Source: Nostoc sp. KVJ20 (GTDB lineage: Bacteria; Cyanobacteriota; Cyanobacteriia; Cyanobacteriales; Nostocaceae). From it: a stretch of DNA of 64,000 bases. The translations under genes were made by a program, and so were the position numbers. This document shows, one piece after another, positions 37,401-45,086 of the stretch (position 1 is its first letter; every line of letters begins with the position of its first letter). Under the pieces are notes generated by a model. It was given only the letters and a program-made list of their open reading frames with translations. It was not told where the DNA came from and searched no databases. The DNA is taken from NCBI RefSeq assembly GCF_001712795.1, contig NZ_KV757545.1, positions 1-64,000 on the forward strand, given 5' to 3'.

Positions 37401-38638
37401 AGAATCATCTCAAATCCCGGCTACCCGATTATATGATACCTGCTCAAATCATCGTATTGGATGAGTTACCTTTAACTCCCAATGGCAAAATTGACCGGAA
37501 ATCTTTACCTGCTCCAAATCGTGTAAATCAGGGCTTATATGAACCCCCACGGAACGAAATTGAAAAACAATTGGTGCAAATTTGGTCTGCTGTACTCGAA
37601 CATCAAGACATTGGGATTCATGATAATTTTTTCGACTTGGGCGGTCATTCTTTATTAGCGATTAAACTACTAAATAATATTCAAGAAGTATTTGAGCAAC
37701 AACTTTCTTTAAGTAGTTTATTTCAAAATCCTACTATTGCTCAACTAGCAGAACAACTTTGTAATACTGAGGTTCAACAGTCAAATCCTGATTTACTGTC
37801 ATTCCAACCTCAAGGACATGCAACACCTCTATTTTTTCTTCCTGGCGCAAACGGACACGGCTTTTATTTTCGAGATTTGGCAATCAATTTAGGAACTAAG
37901 CGGCCAATATATGGACTCGAAACTCCAGGACGAGACGGCTCTAGCGTACTCCCTGAATCAGTAGAAACTCATGCAAGTCAACTGATTAATCTATTACGTC
38001 AACAGCAAGCTAAAAGTCCATATATATTAGCAGGATACTCTTCAGGTTGTGCTGTTGCTTTTGAAATGGCTTCCCAACTCGAACAGCAAGGTGAAACGGT
38101 GAGTTTACTAGCTATCTTGGACGCTGGACTAGTTTCTAAAGCTGAGTATTTTACTGATAGAGCAGAGCTTGATTGGATCTGGCAATTGATTCGACGAATT
38201 GAAGTCTTAAAGGGAGTTTATTTAGGACTGCAATATGACGATTTAGCTGTTCAACCCAATGACCAAGCGAGGTGGGAACTGGCAGCAGAGTATTTGTACC
38301 AAAATAATATTTTACCCGAACACTCCACCCTTTCTTTACTCAAAACCAATATGAAAGTGATGAAAGTACTAACGCTCAACTATGCAAATTATCAGCCTAC
38401 TAATCCAATTTCTGCTCCCATTGTTTTATTCCGCGCTCAAGAAGTTAAGGAGATTATTTTACAAGAACTACAAGCCTTTTCTGATTACCATCTACCCGAT
38501 TGGGGATGGCAAAACTATACTCAAAAGCCTGTCAAGGTAATCTCTGTACCTGGAAACCACGGTCAAATGCTTTATGAACCCCATGTCAAACTATTAGCTA
38601 CACAATTAAAAGCTTTTATGGCAAATGGAGCAGATTAG
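34430..38638 (+). CDS. aptD: Anabaenopeptin-type NRPS, module 6 with thioesterase (C-A-T-TE)
   Basis: 1402 residues. The first 60 (YLMLRLQNIGCRIWADDDKL; ELKQEIQANKADILAFL) form a TubC-type N-terminal docking domain, which should receive AptC's acidic tail. Then C (75-500, HHIISDGW), A (530-1030), T (LGGHS, about 1085) and a thioesterase (1130-1395) with Ser1204 in GYSSG and His near 1377 in PGNHGQ. The pocket DAWTVAGICK is a Phe-type code, so Phe or a homologue at position 6. The TE should cyclise the C-terminal carboxyl onto the Lys side chain and release the product. GGGGACT heptamers are inserted in frame in the C domain (34896-34927). Confidence 0.93.
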   Translation: MTKNEQVAYLMLRLQNIGCRIWADDDKLRIRTSKNALTSELKQEIQANKADILAFLNSVKTTTVMTEEIPTLPDDVPKCLSFAQQRLWLLAQLQGPSASYNMPIALQLDGNLNIDALRSSLAYLLNRHDSLRMYFPTMAGHPQVAIANLDDIEVLRDWGLGTGDWGRVLPIAISDSPNIQRLIDAHVQEPFDLNTGPLFKANLLQLKEQKYVLLINMHHIISDGWSMGVFVRELRQVYTAFAQGQTPNLAPLPIQYSDYANWQRNWLQGEVLETQINYWKNQLKDAPPLLELPTDYPRPALQSYRGDRDRYSLSPNLTLAIKTLSQQQGASLFMTLLAAFSILLSRYSRQEDLCIGSPIANRTHSQTEGLIGFFVNTLILRNQIKPEQSFIEFLQQTCQTCLDAYSHQDIPFEYLVEQLQPERSMSHNPLFQVMLALENNESPDLSLPGIEIKWLPLTYPFAKFDLVLLVIESDNQLNLTWEYATDLFEKSTIQRMAEQFEVLLQGIIDNSQQPINTLSLMTAPELLKLQCWNQTQTDYPQDKTLVDLFEQQVEKNPYNIALVFESQQLTYQQLNQKANQLAHYLIENHQIQPDTLIAICVERSLEMIIGVLGILKAGAAYLPIDPNYPKERIEFMLKDSGTLVLLTQSFLLDQLPIAKLKYQIICLDRVTFSFALIDNPNPQSTPDNLAYVIYTSGSTGQPKGVMIEHGGLVNLTLAIDKVLQIKPQSRLLQFASFSFDASIWEIATAIATGACLYLAKQETLLPSQDLVNFLEEHKISHITLPPSVLSLLPQAALPDCQTIVVAGEACPTELVAKWAIGRSFYNGYGPTESTICASIALCHPNGKKPPIGQPISNIRIYILDTHNQPLPPGIPGELCIAGVGLARGYLKRPDLTAEKFIKVELFGKIERIYKTGDLARWGVDGNLEYLGRIDEQIKLRGFRIEIGEIESILLQHPSVKEAIVTLSKTESNQSLIAYVTGINNDFSTQLKNHLKSRLPDYMIPAQIIVLDELPLTPNGKIDRKSLPAPNRVNQGLYEPPRNEIEKQLVQIWSAVLEHQDIGIHDNFFDLGGHSLLAIKLLNNIQEVFEQQLSLSSLFQNPTIAQLAEQLCNTEVQQSNPDLLSFQPQGHATPLFFLPGANGHGFYFRDLAINLGTKRPIYGLETPGRDGSSVLPESVETHASQLINLLRQQQAKSPYILAGYSSGCAVAFEMASQLEQQGETVSLLAILDAGLVSKAEYFTDRAELDWIWQLIRRIEVLKGVYLGLQYDDLAVQPNDQARWELAAEYLYQNNILPEHSTLSLLKTNMKVMKVLTLNYANYQPTNPISAPIVLFRAQEVKEIILQELQAFSDYHLPDWGWQNYTQKPVKVISVPGNHGQMLYEPHVKLLATQLKAFMANGAD
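34896..34927 (+). repeat. In-frame GGGGACT heptamers in the aptD condensation domain
   Basis: Four copies giving RDWGLGTGDWGR after NLDDIEVL. The same heptamer fills intergenic sequence at about 48670-48722. Confidence 0.85.
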
Positions 38639-38652
38639 AGTATTCTGACTCC

Positions 38653-38690
38653 TGAATTCTGAATTCTGAATTCTGAATTCTGAATTCTGA
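38653..38690. repeat. GAATTCT heptamers between aptD and hphA
   Basis: Five units of GAATTCT or TGAATTC, flanked by GACTCC. The remaining 33 bp before hphA include GAGAGG about 5 bases before the start codon. Confidence 0.85.
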
Positions 38691-38723
38691 CTCCTTATTT
38701 AACATAATTTTGCGAGAGGTCTA

Positions 38724-39902
38724 ATGAAAACACTTCCTATCAAAATTTACGATGAAACTCTGCGGGATGGGGAACAACAAGCAGGCATTTTTTTCTCTTG
38801 CCAAACTAAACAAAAACTCGCCCATCTAATTGCTCAAACGGGAGTCGATGGACTCGATGTTATGCCCTGTGTATGTGAGCAAGAATCTGAACTGACTAAA
38901 ACATTAGTATCAGAGGGATTGGATAGATTAATTACTGCCGCTACCTTAATGGAAAAGAAATATATTGATCAAGCAAAAGACTGTGGTGTTAAGCGCATTA
39001 TCCTTTTTCATGGTCTTTCTGATCGACTCTTGTTTCTACGAGATCCTCAGATTCGTCTGATGAAGGAGTTTAAAGGAAAAACTATTGATGATGATGTCCC
39101 CGTTAACGTTATCAATAGAATTCGCCAAAATGCTATTGATGTAATTGTCGAAAATTTGCGCTATGCCACTACGGTTGCTGGACTCACTGTAGACTTCGCC
39201 GCTGAGGATGCCTCAAGAACCGATTTTGACTTTTTAGTGCAATGTATCCGCTCTTTTGGCCCTTATATTGAACACTTTTTGCTTTGTGATACAGTCGGAG
39301 TCCTCAGTCCAGAAAAGAGCTATGTCTGGATTAACGACCTGCTGCAACATACAACTGCGGTTGCTTTCGGGGTACACTACCACAATGATATGGGCTTGGC
39401 TCTCGAAAATACTCTCCAATCCGTCATAGCTGGAGCAACTTTAGTATCGGGTACTTTTTGCGGGATTGGGGAACGAGCCGGAAATGTTGCCATTGAGCAG
39501 GTTTTAAATGGGTTGCGAGTCCGCTTCGGAATTGAAGTGAAGGGGATTAACTATGATGCTATCGTCGCGGTGACTGATTACATCGAGCAATTGGGAGTTC
39601 GTCCAGCGCCACCTTACTCTCAAACCGCTCAACGCCACGAATCAGGTATCCATGTCAATTCTTTGTTTTGCGACCCTCAAAGCTATGCTGCTTTGCCTTA
39701 CAACACTATAGAGGTTCTCTTCGGCAAATGGAGTGGAGTCAGTAATTTTCAATATCTATTTGAAAAGCAACTGCAAAATCCTCAATCAATGAAGCAATAT
39801 GAAAAAATGCGCTCAGTGATTAAATCTCTTTCTGTGGAGAAAGAACGCTATTTTACAGCCAAAGAGATATTGCAACTATGGCAAGATGGGGTCTTTAAAT
39901 AA
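38724..39902 (+). CDS. hphA: Benzylmalate synthase (isopropylmalate/homocitrate synthase-like)
   Basis: A 392-residue DRE-TIM metallolyase: IYDETLRDGEQQAGI near the N-terminus, the metal-binding HYHNDMG, and GTFCGIGERAGN. In the Hph pathway it condenses phenylpyruvate (or 4-hydroxyphenylpyruvate) with acetyl-CoA to give 2-benzylmalate, the first committed step. At this length it lacks the C-terminal regulatory domain of full LeuA, so leucine feedback is not expected. It is separated from hphB/hphCD by the four NRPS genes and is the last biosynthetic gene on this strand. Its final codons overlap a relic of the hphB start (see 39886). Confidence 0.9.
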   Translation: MKTLPIKIYDETLRDGEQQAGIFFSCQTKQKLAHLIAQTGVDGLDVMPCVCEQESELTKTLVSEGLDRLITAATLMEKKYIDQAKDCGVKRIILFHGLSDRLLFLRDPQIRLMKEFKGKTIDDDVPVNVINRIRQNAIDVIVENLRYATTVAGLTVDFAAEDASRTDFDFLVQCIRSFGPYIEHFLLCDTVGVLSPEKSYVWINDLLQHTTAVAFGVHYHNDMGLALENTLQSVIAGATLVSGTFCGIGERAGNVAIEQVLNGLRVRFGIEVKGINYDAIVAVTDYIEQLGVRPAPPYSQTAQRHESGIHVNSLFCDPQSYAALPYNTIEVLFGKWSGVSNFQYLFEKQLQNPQSMKQYEKMRSVIKSLSVEKERYFTAKEILQLWQDGVFK

Positions 39903-39930
39903 TCCATATTGTCATGTATTAGCTAAATAG
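39886..39930 (+). pseudogene. Relic of an hphB start at the end of hphA
   Basis: ATGGGGTCTTTAA followed by TAA and CCAT repeats the first bases of hphB (11668 onward); 20 of the first 22 bases and 24 of the first 29 are identical. Read from the ATG at 39886 it gives MGSLNNPYCHVLAK and stops, against MGSLSKPSYRIV in hphB. The ATG lies 17 bp inside the 3' end of hphA, the same overlap as between hphB and hphCD. Confidence 0.8.
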
Positions 39931-40120
39931 AAAAAACATTAATTCAATATTTATTTGCCTATTAAATTTTTACTTTTTCTTGGTTCAGTAAATATAGTAC
40001 AATACCAAAGTTATTCAGTCAGCCTCAATAGCCTCAACTGATTTTTACAACTATGCGCTGACTCATGTTCGTAATCATGCTGAATCAATAGCTCTATGAC
40101 AAACACCCGGAGGTGTTGAA
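39931..40120. other. Intergenic region after hphA
   Basis: AT-rich, with no gene and no clear terminator hairpin after hphA. The promoter of the next gene probably lies here. A GGAGGTG ribosome-binding site is at about 40110-40116. Confidence 0.35.
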
Positions 40121-40177
40121 ATGGGTAAGAGATTAACGAATATTCATACTTTTGCAAATCAAGGTTATGTTAACTAA
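40121..40177 (+). CDS. Possible 18-residue leader peptide
   Basis: The ATG at 40121 follows a near-perfect Shine-Dalgarno (CGGAGGTG, 5 bases away) and reads MGKRLTNIHTFANQGYVN. Its TAA (40175-40177) overlaps the start of the next gene, whose ATG is at 40167 and which lacks a good ribosome-binding site of its own. This suggests translational coupling. It is too short for homology judgement. Confidence 0.45.
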   Translation: MGKRLTNIHTFANQGYVN

Positions 40178-41870
40178 ACAGCAAAGACAACTAATTACTT
40201 ACGAAGCTATTTCAATTTATGAACGAAGCTATCAATTACCAGTTCTCAAGAATAACGGTGTAAAAACAGTTCAGAAAAAAATTAGAGAACGTCAAAGATT
40301 AATTAAAGAAGGTGTACGATATCATCACCAGTTTGGTGGGATAATTAAACGAAAAGAAGAAATTAGCCAGGGAGAAATTTTTGATGAAATCCAATTATTT
40401 ATTAAGGACTACAGTCATATTATTGATTTTCTAGAAACTTATCAGGATAGTTATCATAATTTTTTACTAACTCTTACAGACGATTTAAAAACATTATTCA
40501 AACACAAGTATTTGGAAATAAAAAGTTTAGAGGAGGAAAGAAGAAAATTAGAGCTAAAAAATGAGAAAAATCCGAAAATTCTTGATGGCTTAAGATGGGA
40601 GAAGCAAGAAAACTTTAAAGCAGTTTTACTGTTGAGCAATGCTTATTTTTTAATGTTAGAAAAAATTCGATTGCTTGGTGAAGGAATTAAAAACCTTGCA
40701 GAAGATACTAAAAATCAAAAAGAGATTGTTCGGCAAATAGTTAAAGATTTAGAAGTACATCAAGAAATTTACGAATATCAAAGAAAAGCCTATAAGGTTC
40801 GTCAAGATATAGCAAAAATTGCCCATACTGCAATTAATTTTGAAAATTCTTTACAAGATTACTTTAGTCCCTTTCAATCTTTAATAGATGAAGTCGTAAA
40901 AGTAGATGAATATTTCTATACAACTGTCGGAGATATTAAAAATCTAGGTGATAGTATTTTAAAGAATCAATCCAATTTATTTAACCTTGAAGAGAACGAG
41001 GCAATTTCTGAAACTTTTCTCGATTTTATGGTAACAAGCTATGAGAAAAAAGCCAGATTAAAAGATGCTTTTATTCAATCTCAATTACTAGATTGGCAAA
41101 TCCATAATTTTGATTTGAGCGAAAATGGCGTCTTTTTAGACAAGGGTATTGATTTAATATCTAACTATATATCCAAGCAACTCACCGATCAAAGAGCAGA
41201 AGTAACTTTTGTCTCTACAGCACCTCTATCTACTGTTGAAGAAACAGGATTGATGGGACTGACTAATAACAACGTTAGATTGACAAAAGAATTTTCCAGC
41301 AATAAAGATATTGATTATACCCAATTGCAGGATCTCCTCGCGCAGCATAAGTGGAAAGAAGCTGATATTGAAACCACTAAGCTAATGCTAAAAGTCATGA
41401 ATAAGAATTATTGGAATGAAGTTTATAAGGAAGATATTGATAACTTTTCTTGTCAAGAACTCCACTCCATTGATCAACTTTGGGAACAATATAGTTATGG
41501 TTATTTCGGCTTCAGTATTCAGCAAACTATCTGGAGCGAAATGGGTGGTCAAGTAGACTATGAAACAGAAAAGAGACTCGGCGATCGCCTTGGTTGGCGA
41601 AAAGAGGGGAACTGGCTAGACTATGAGCAATTAACTTTTAAATTGTCTCCGATGACACCGATGGGACACTTACCAGCCAAATGGTTACACTATGACCAAG
41701 ATAGCTTTGACTTATCCGCAAAATCATCTACAGAACACCTTTCAATGGGAGCTTGGCGGGTAAAGTCTTGGTTAGTTTGGCAGATGCACTTATTTTTTTC
41801 TCGTGCAAAAAGTTGTAGCGAAACTTTGCCATGTGTTAATCACACATTTGTTAATAATAGGAAAAACTAG
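40167..41870 (+). CDS. GUN4-domain protein with long helical N-terminal region
   Basis: About 567 residues from the ATG at 40167; a TTG at 40152 is an alternative. Residues about 60-370 are charged and helical, with coiled-coil-like stretches (EIKSLEEERRKLELKNEKNP). Residues about 380-510 are a GUN4 domain: DYTQLQDLLAQHKWKEADIE, NFSCQELHSIDQLWEQYSYG, RLGDRLGWRKEGNWLDYEQL. GUN4 binds porphyrins and activates Mg-chelatase in photosynthetic cells, but multi-domain fusions are usually thought to be sensors. The N-terminal part is not a family I recognise. The gene is AT-rich compared with its neighbours and lies just outside the peptide cluster. Confidence 0.8.
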   Translation: MLTKQQRQLITYEAISIYERSYQLPVLKNNGVKTVQKKIRERQRLIKEGVRYHHQFGGIIKRKEEISQGEIFDEIQLFIKDYSHIIDFLETYQDSYHNFLLTLTDDLKTLFKHKYLEIKSLEEERRKLELKNEKNPKILDGLRWEKQENFKAVLLLSNAYFLMLEKIRLLGEGIKNLAEDTKNQKEIVRQIVKDLEVHQEIYEYQRKAYKVRQDIAKIAHTAINFENSLQDYFSPFQSLIDEVVKVDEYFYTTVGDIKNLGDSILKNQSNLFNLEENEAISETFLDFMVTSYEKKARLKDAFIQSQLLDWQIHNFDLSENGVFLDKGIDLISNYISKQLTDQRAEVTFVSTAPLSTVEETGLMGLTNNNVRLTKEFSSNKDIDYTQLQDLLAQHKWKEADIETTKLMLKVMNKNYWNEVYKEDIDNFSCQELHSIDQLWEQYSYGYFGFSIQQTIWSEMGGQVDYETEKRLGDRLGWRKEGNWLDYEQLTFKLSPMTPMGHLPAKWLHYDQDSFDLSAKSSTEHLSMGAWRVKSWLVWQMHLFFSRAKSCSETLPCVNHTFVNNRKN

Positions 41871-41895
41871 AGCTAAAGCTAATTTGAGGATAAAC

Positions 41896-42330
41896 ATGAG
41901 TAATAGTAAGCATTCTGATGTAGAAATAGAAATTTTACTTTTGGGAAAATGGCGTTTTGATACGTATTCAGAAAAAATAACTATTGAATTTAAAGATGAT
42001 ATGACTTATGAGCAAAATAGGGTTCAAATGCTTCTTTTCTCTAAACCTAAAGAACTGATAACAGGTAATAAATTTACTGGTGTATGGTACGTAACTCAAA
42101 AAAAATTGCATTTAAATGTTAAAACTATGCCCAAATCCTTTTTTAATTTAAAGATACCACTAGCTTTTAAGATTTCTCTTGCAGATATGATAGCTACTTT
42201 AGGTTCTGTGTTTATGCCAGAAAGTTATGAAGTTATCAGAATTAATAGTTCTAAATTTTTGATCAAGGATAAAGAGCAATCAATTATTGGGACAAAGATA
42301 AATAATACTAGTACCGCAAGGCGGAATTAA
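41896..42330 (+). CDS. Small lipocalin-like protein of unknown function
   Basis: 144 residues from the ATG at 41896, which has TTGAGGA upstream; an earlier in-frame ATG at 41803 would overlap the GUN4 gene and gives an unlikely N-terminus. The pattern LLGKWRFDTYSEKITIEFKD followed by alternating strands (FTGVWYVTQKKLHLNV) resembles small lipocalin-like beta-barrels, but this is a weak call. The gene lies 25 bp after the GUN4 gene, so the two are likely co-transcribed. Its last codons (STARRN) come from the inserted element at 42308-42418. Without it, the end would read TSKWQSL and stop. Confidence 0.6.
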   Translation: MSNSKHSDVEIEILLLGKWRFDTYSEKITIEFKDDMTYEQNRVQMLLFSKPKELITGNKFTGVWYVTQKKLHLNVKTMPKSFFNLKIPLAFKISLADMIATLGSVFMPESYEVIRINSSKFLIKDKEQSIIGTKINNTSTARRN

Positions 42331-42418
42331 AAATTAAAAATTAAAAATTAAAAATGAAGACAGCGTAAGGGTTTTGTTGATTGGGAATGGGTGGTTTATT
42401 TCCGCCGTGCTGTACTAG
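42308..42418. mobile_element. Miniature inverted-repeat element, CTAG family (copy B)
   Basis: 111 bp, with ends CTAGTACCGCAAGGCGGAA and TTCCGCCGTGCTGTACTAG. It matches copy A (8240-8343) at both ends, including a shared ATGGGTGG-TTATTT stretch near the right end, but has a different tandem repeat inside (AAAATTAA units). It is inserted in the 3' end of the preceding gene. Confidence 0.75.
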
Positions 42419-42635
42419 TAAGTGGCAGAGTTTATAAAGAGTGCTGAGTTGGGTAAATTCCGGGAGCAACGCGGAAAAATGAGATCATCGTGAAGTGAAC
42501 AGGGGAAGTGGGGGAAGTAAAGAGAAACTTTTAGTAATTTTTACTACCGCAATAGCTCTAAATACACTTGTTTCTTTGTCTCCCCCTGCTCCCCCTGCTC
42601 ACAAAATAGCGTTACTCTCACTCCCTACTGCCTTT
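42419..42635. other. Intergenic gap between convergent genes
   Basis: No gene is seen. It contains CTCCCCCTG-type short repeats near 42582-42600. Confidence 0.4.
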
Positions 42636-44927
42636 CTAAGCTTCGATAACTACCCGCAAGTTGCCCCGTTTTTTCGCAACGCGACAAGCAGTCGTAGTTC
42701 CAGAACGCTCGAATTCCAAATCGAGGATGGTGGGGCCGACTCGCAAATTATGAAATGACAAACGATTAATCGATTCTGGCAAAGCGGGGTCGATTATTCG
42801 CAAGCAATTATTTTGAGCATCAGGCACCAAATTGACCATCATTTGTAGGAGTTGGAAGATACTACCCGTCGCCCAAGCTTGGGGAGTGCAGGCAACTGGA
42901 TACTGCACAGGAGCATTATCACCATTCCGTTCGTAGCCGCAGAAAAGTTCTGGAGGACGTTGATAGGGTTGCTGCTCAGTCATATCGAATAAACCTTGGA
43001 AAAGTTCCAGAGCTTGATCGATCAGACCGAGCGATCGCAATCCCATTGCAATCAGAGCGTTATCATGGGGCCAAACCGAACCAATGTGATAACCCATCGG
43101 ATTATAAGCGGGTGACAAACTACTCAGAGTCCGAATGCCCCAACCATTAAACATATCTGGTGCCCGCAACCGTTCTGCTACACTATGAGCTTTTTCGTCT
43201 GTGAAGAGTCCCAAATGCAGACAATGCCCAGGATTTGAGGTAATACTGTCTACTGGCTTGCCATCTCCATCCAAAGCCAAGGCGCAGAAATCTTGGTCTT
43301 CCACCCAAAAATCTCGATTAAAACGAACCTTAAGATTTCTGGCCTCTTCTTGCCAACGATCTGCCAAATCAAGCCGCTTTTTCATCCTAGCTATTTCTGC
43401 TAGGCGCATTTTTGCAGCATAAACATAAGCTTGCACCTCACAAAGGGCAATTGGGCCGTTGGCTAATTCTCCCTTGTGGTTTACGATACAGTCGCCAGAG
43501 TCTTTCCAACCTTGGTTAGCAAGACCGCGTTTAGATGTACGGAAGTAACTCAGGTAGCTGGTTTGTTTGGTGTTGCGATCGATCCACTCCATTGCTGCTA
43601 GAGCATTGGGCCAAAGTTGCTCTAGGAGTTCTTGATCGTGAGTCCAAGCATAATGTTCGGCATAGAGCAGCAGCCACAGAGGAGTGGCATCAACTGTACC
43701 ATAGTAAGGTGTATGGGGAATTTCTTGACAACGAGCCATTTCTCCTAAACGTAACTCGTGCAAAATCTTACCCGGTTCTTCTTCGCGCCATTCGTCGTCG
43801 ATTTTACCTTGGTATGTCGCAAGTAATATCAGAGTTTCCTTGGCGATTTGCGAGTTTAACATCAGGGTTTGAGAAGCTGTAATCAGCGAATCTCGCCCAA
43901 ATAGTGTCGAAAACCACGGCACTCCGGCGGAAACAGTCTTATGCTTCCCAAAAGATTGGCGCAACAAATACATATCTTGTTCAGCCCGTTCAATCACTCG
44001 ATTGAAGGTATTTTTATCTGAGCTAATGCGGGTAATTTGTTGTACCCAGTGTTGCTCCTCCATCCACTCAGCAGCTTTCGCTTGTCCTAAGGTAGTGGCG
44101 GCACTTACGGTTGAACTGGACTGGTTGTTTCTCAACATATTCACTCGGTAGCCCAGCTTTTGAGTTTCGTGAGAAGCTAACTCTAGCTGCCAAACCGCAG
44201 TGTACCCTTTGAAATAGTCTGGTTGCCGATGCTGGAATAGAATTCGGGATTCCATCACCGAGCCATCCAAACCTTGATAGGCGAGTGTCAAGGATTCTTC
44301 TTTAGGTGCGGATGGCTCTTTGTGTACAGGCGCAACGCTATCGACCTGAGAAAATGTTCCTTCTTCAGCCGTCGGTTCCACTAGACGTAAAAGCCGACCT
44401 CGTTTTTCTCTGTCATAGCCCCGGACTTCAAATAAATCAACAAAATCCGCATCAAAGCTGATACTTAGTTCAAAATTAACAGTGGTTGTGCTGTAGTTAG
44501 ATACTTCTATTTCTTCAAATAGTGCTCCATTCAGAACTATTTCTCGGCGAATTCCGATAGTTTCGGCTCTCAGGCGTTCCTCGATTCTGGGGTTAGTACA
44601 CAAAATTGAGAGTGAAAACCCTTTTTCAGCAGTACTACTGAGGAGTACAGGCGATCGCCCTTCAATTTGCAGCTCCAAGCGATTGAGAAATCTCGTATCA
44701 CAACAAAACAGTCCCATGCTGGGATTGCCATCGTTGAGGGAACAGCCAGAAATATTCCCTATAGTATCTGTCACAAAAAATAAATCATCATCTTTAACCG
44801 TCAGTGTGGGTTGTGGTCTTTCACTCACAACACAAGGCCACTCAGGGATAGGTAATTGTTCGGCAGGAATAAAAGTTTTTCCATCCAGGAAAATTTTTTC
44901 CGGGGTCATTAATGTATCCGGTGTCAT
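42636..44927 (-). CDS. Amylo-alpha-1,6-glucosidase (glycogen debranching-type)
   Basis: About 763 residues from the ATG at 44927; an upstream ATG at 45086 would add 53 residues with no family look. The N-terminal part (about 60-330) is the beta-rich domain typical of bacterial debranching-type enzymes (MGLFCCDTRFLNRLELQIEG). The C-terminal part is an alpha/alpha barrel (SAGVPWFSTLFGRDSLITA; YYGTVDATPLWLLLYAEHY; GYHIGSVWPHDNALIAMGL). These enzymes hydrolyse alpha-1,6 branches or related glucosides, and cyanobacteria store glycogen. The exact substrate is not proven by sequence. The gene stands alone. Confidence 0.85.
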   Translation of the reverse strand: MTPDTLMTPEKIFLDGKTFIPAEQLPIPEWPCVVSERPQPTLTVKDDDLFFVTDTIGNISGCSLNDGNPSMGLFCCDTRFLNRLELQIEGRSPVLLSSTAEKGFSLSILCTNPRIEERLRAETIGIRREIVLNGALFEEIEVSNYSTTTVNFELSISFDADFVDLFEVRGYDREKRGRLLRLVEPTAEEGTFSQVDSVAPVHKEPSAPKEESLTLAYQGLDGSVMESRILFQHRQPDYFKGYTAVWQLELASHETQKLGYRVNMLRNNQSSSTVSAATTLGQAKAAEWMEEQHWVQQITRISSDKNTFNRVIERAEQDMYLLRQSFGKHKTVSAGVPWFSTLFGRDSLITASQTLMLNSQIAKETLILLATYQGKIDDEWREEEPGKILHELRLGEMARCQEIPHTPYYGTVDATPLWLLLYAEHYAWTHDQELLEQLWPNALAAMEWIDRNTKQTSYLSYFRTSKRGLANQGWKDSGDCIVNHKGELANGPIALCEVQAYVYAAKMRLAEIARMKKRLDLADRWQEEARNLKVRFNRDFWVEDQDFCALALDGDGKPVDSITSNPGHCLHLGLFTDEKAHSVAERLRAPDMFNGWGIRTLSSLSPAYNPMGYHIGSVWPHDNALIAMGLRSLGLIDQALELFQGLFDMTEQQPYQRPPELFCGYERNGDNAPVQYPVACTPQAWATGSIFQLLQMMVNLVPDAQNNCLRIIDPALPESINRLSFHNLRVGPTILDLEFERSGTTTACRVAKKRGNLRVVIEA

Positions 44928-45086
44928 GAGCCAAAGTTCCGTGTACAGGTCTATATTTTTGTGATCTTTTGAGTAGAGGTCTTTTACGCAAGAGGCAGCG
45001 GGGAAAGAAAAAATAACCTTTTGCTTTGGGACAGAGCAACTAGATTTATTCAGGTTGAAAAAAGAAAGATTTGGGTCAAGACACAC

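Noticed and set aside
42495..42758. 87-codon frame overlapping the end of the debranching-enzyme gene
   Set aside because: It is antisense to a well-supported gene and otherwise made of CTCCCCCTG repeats.
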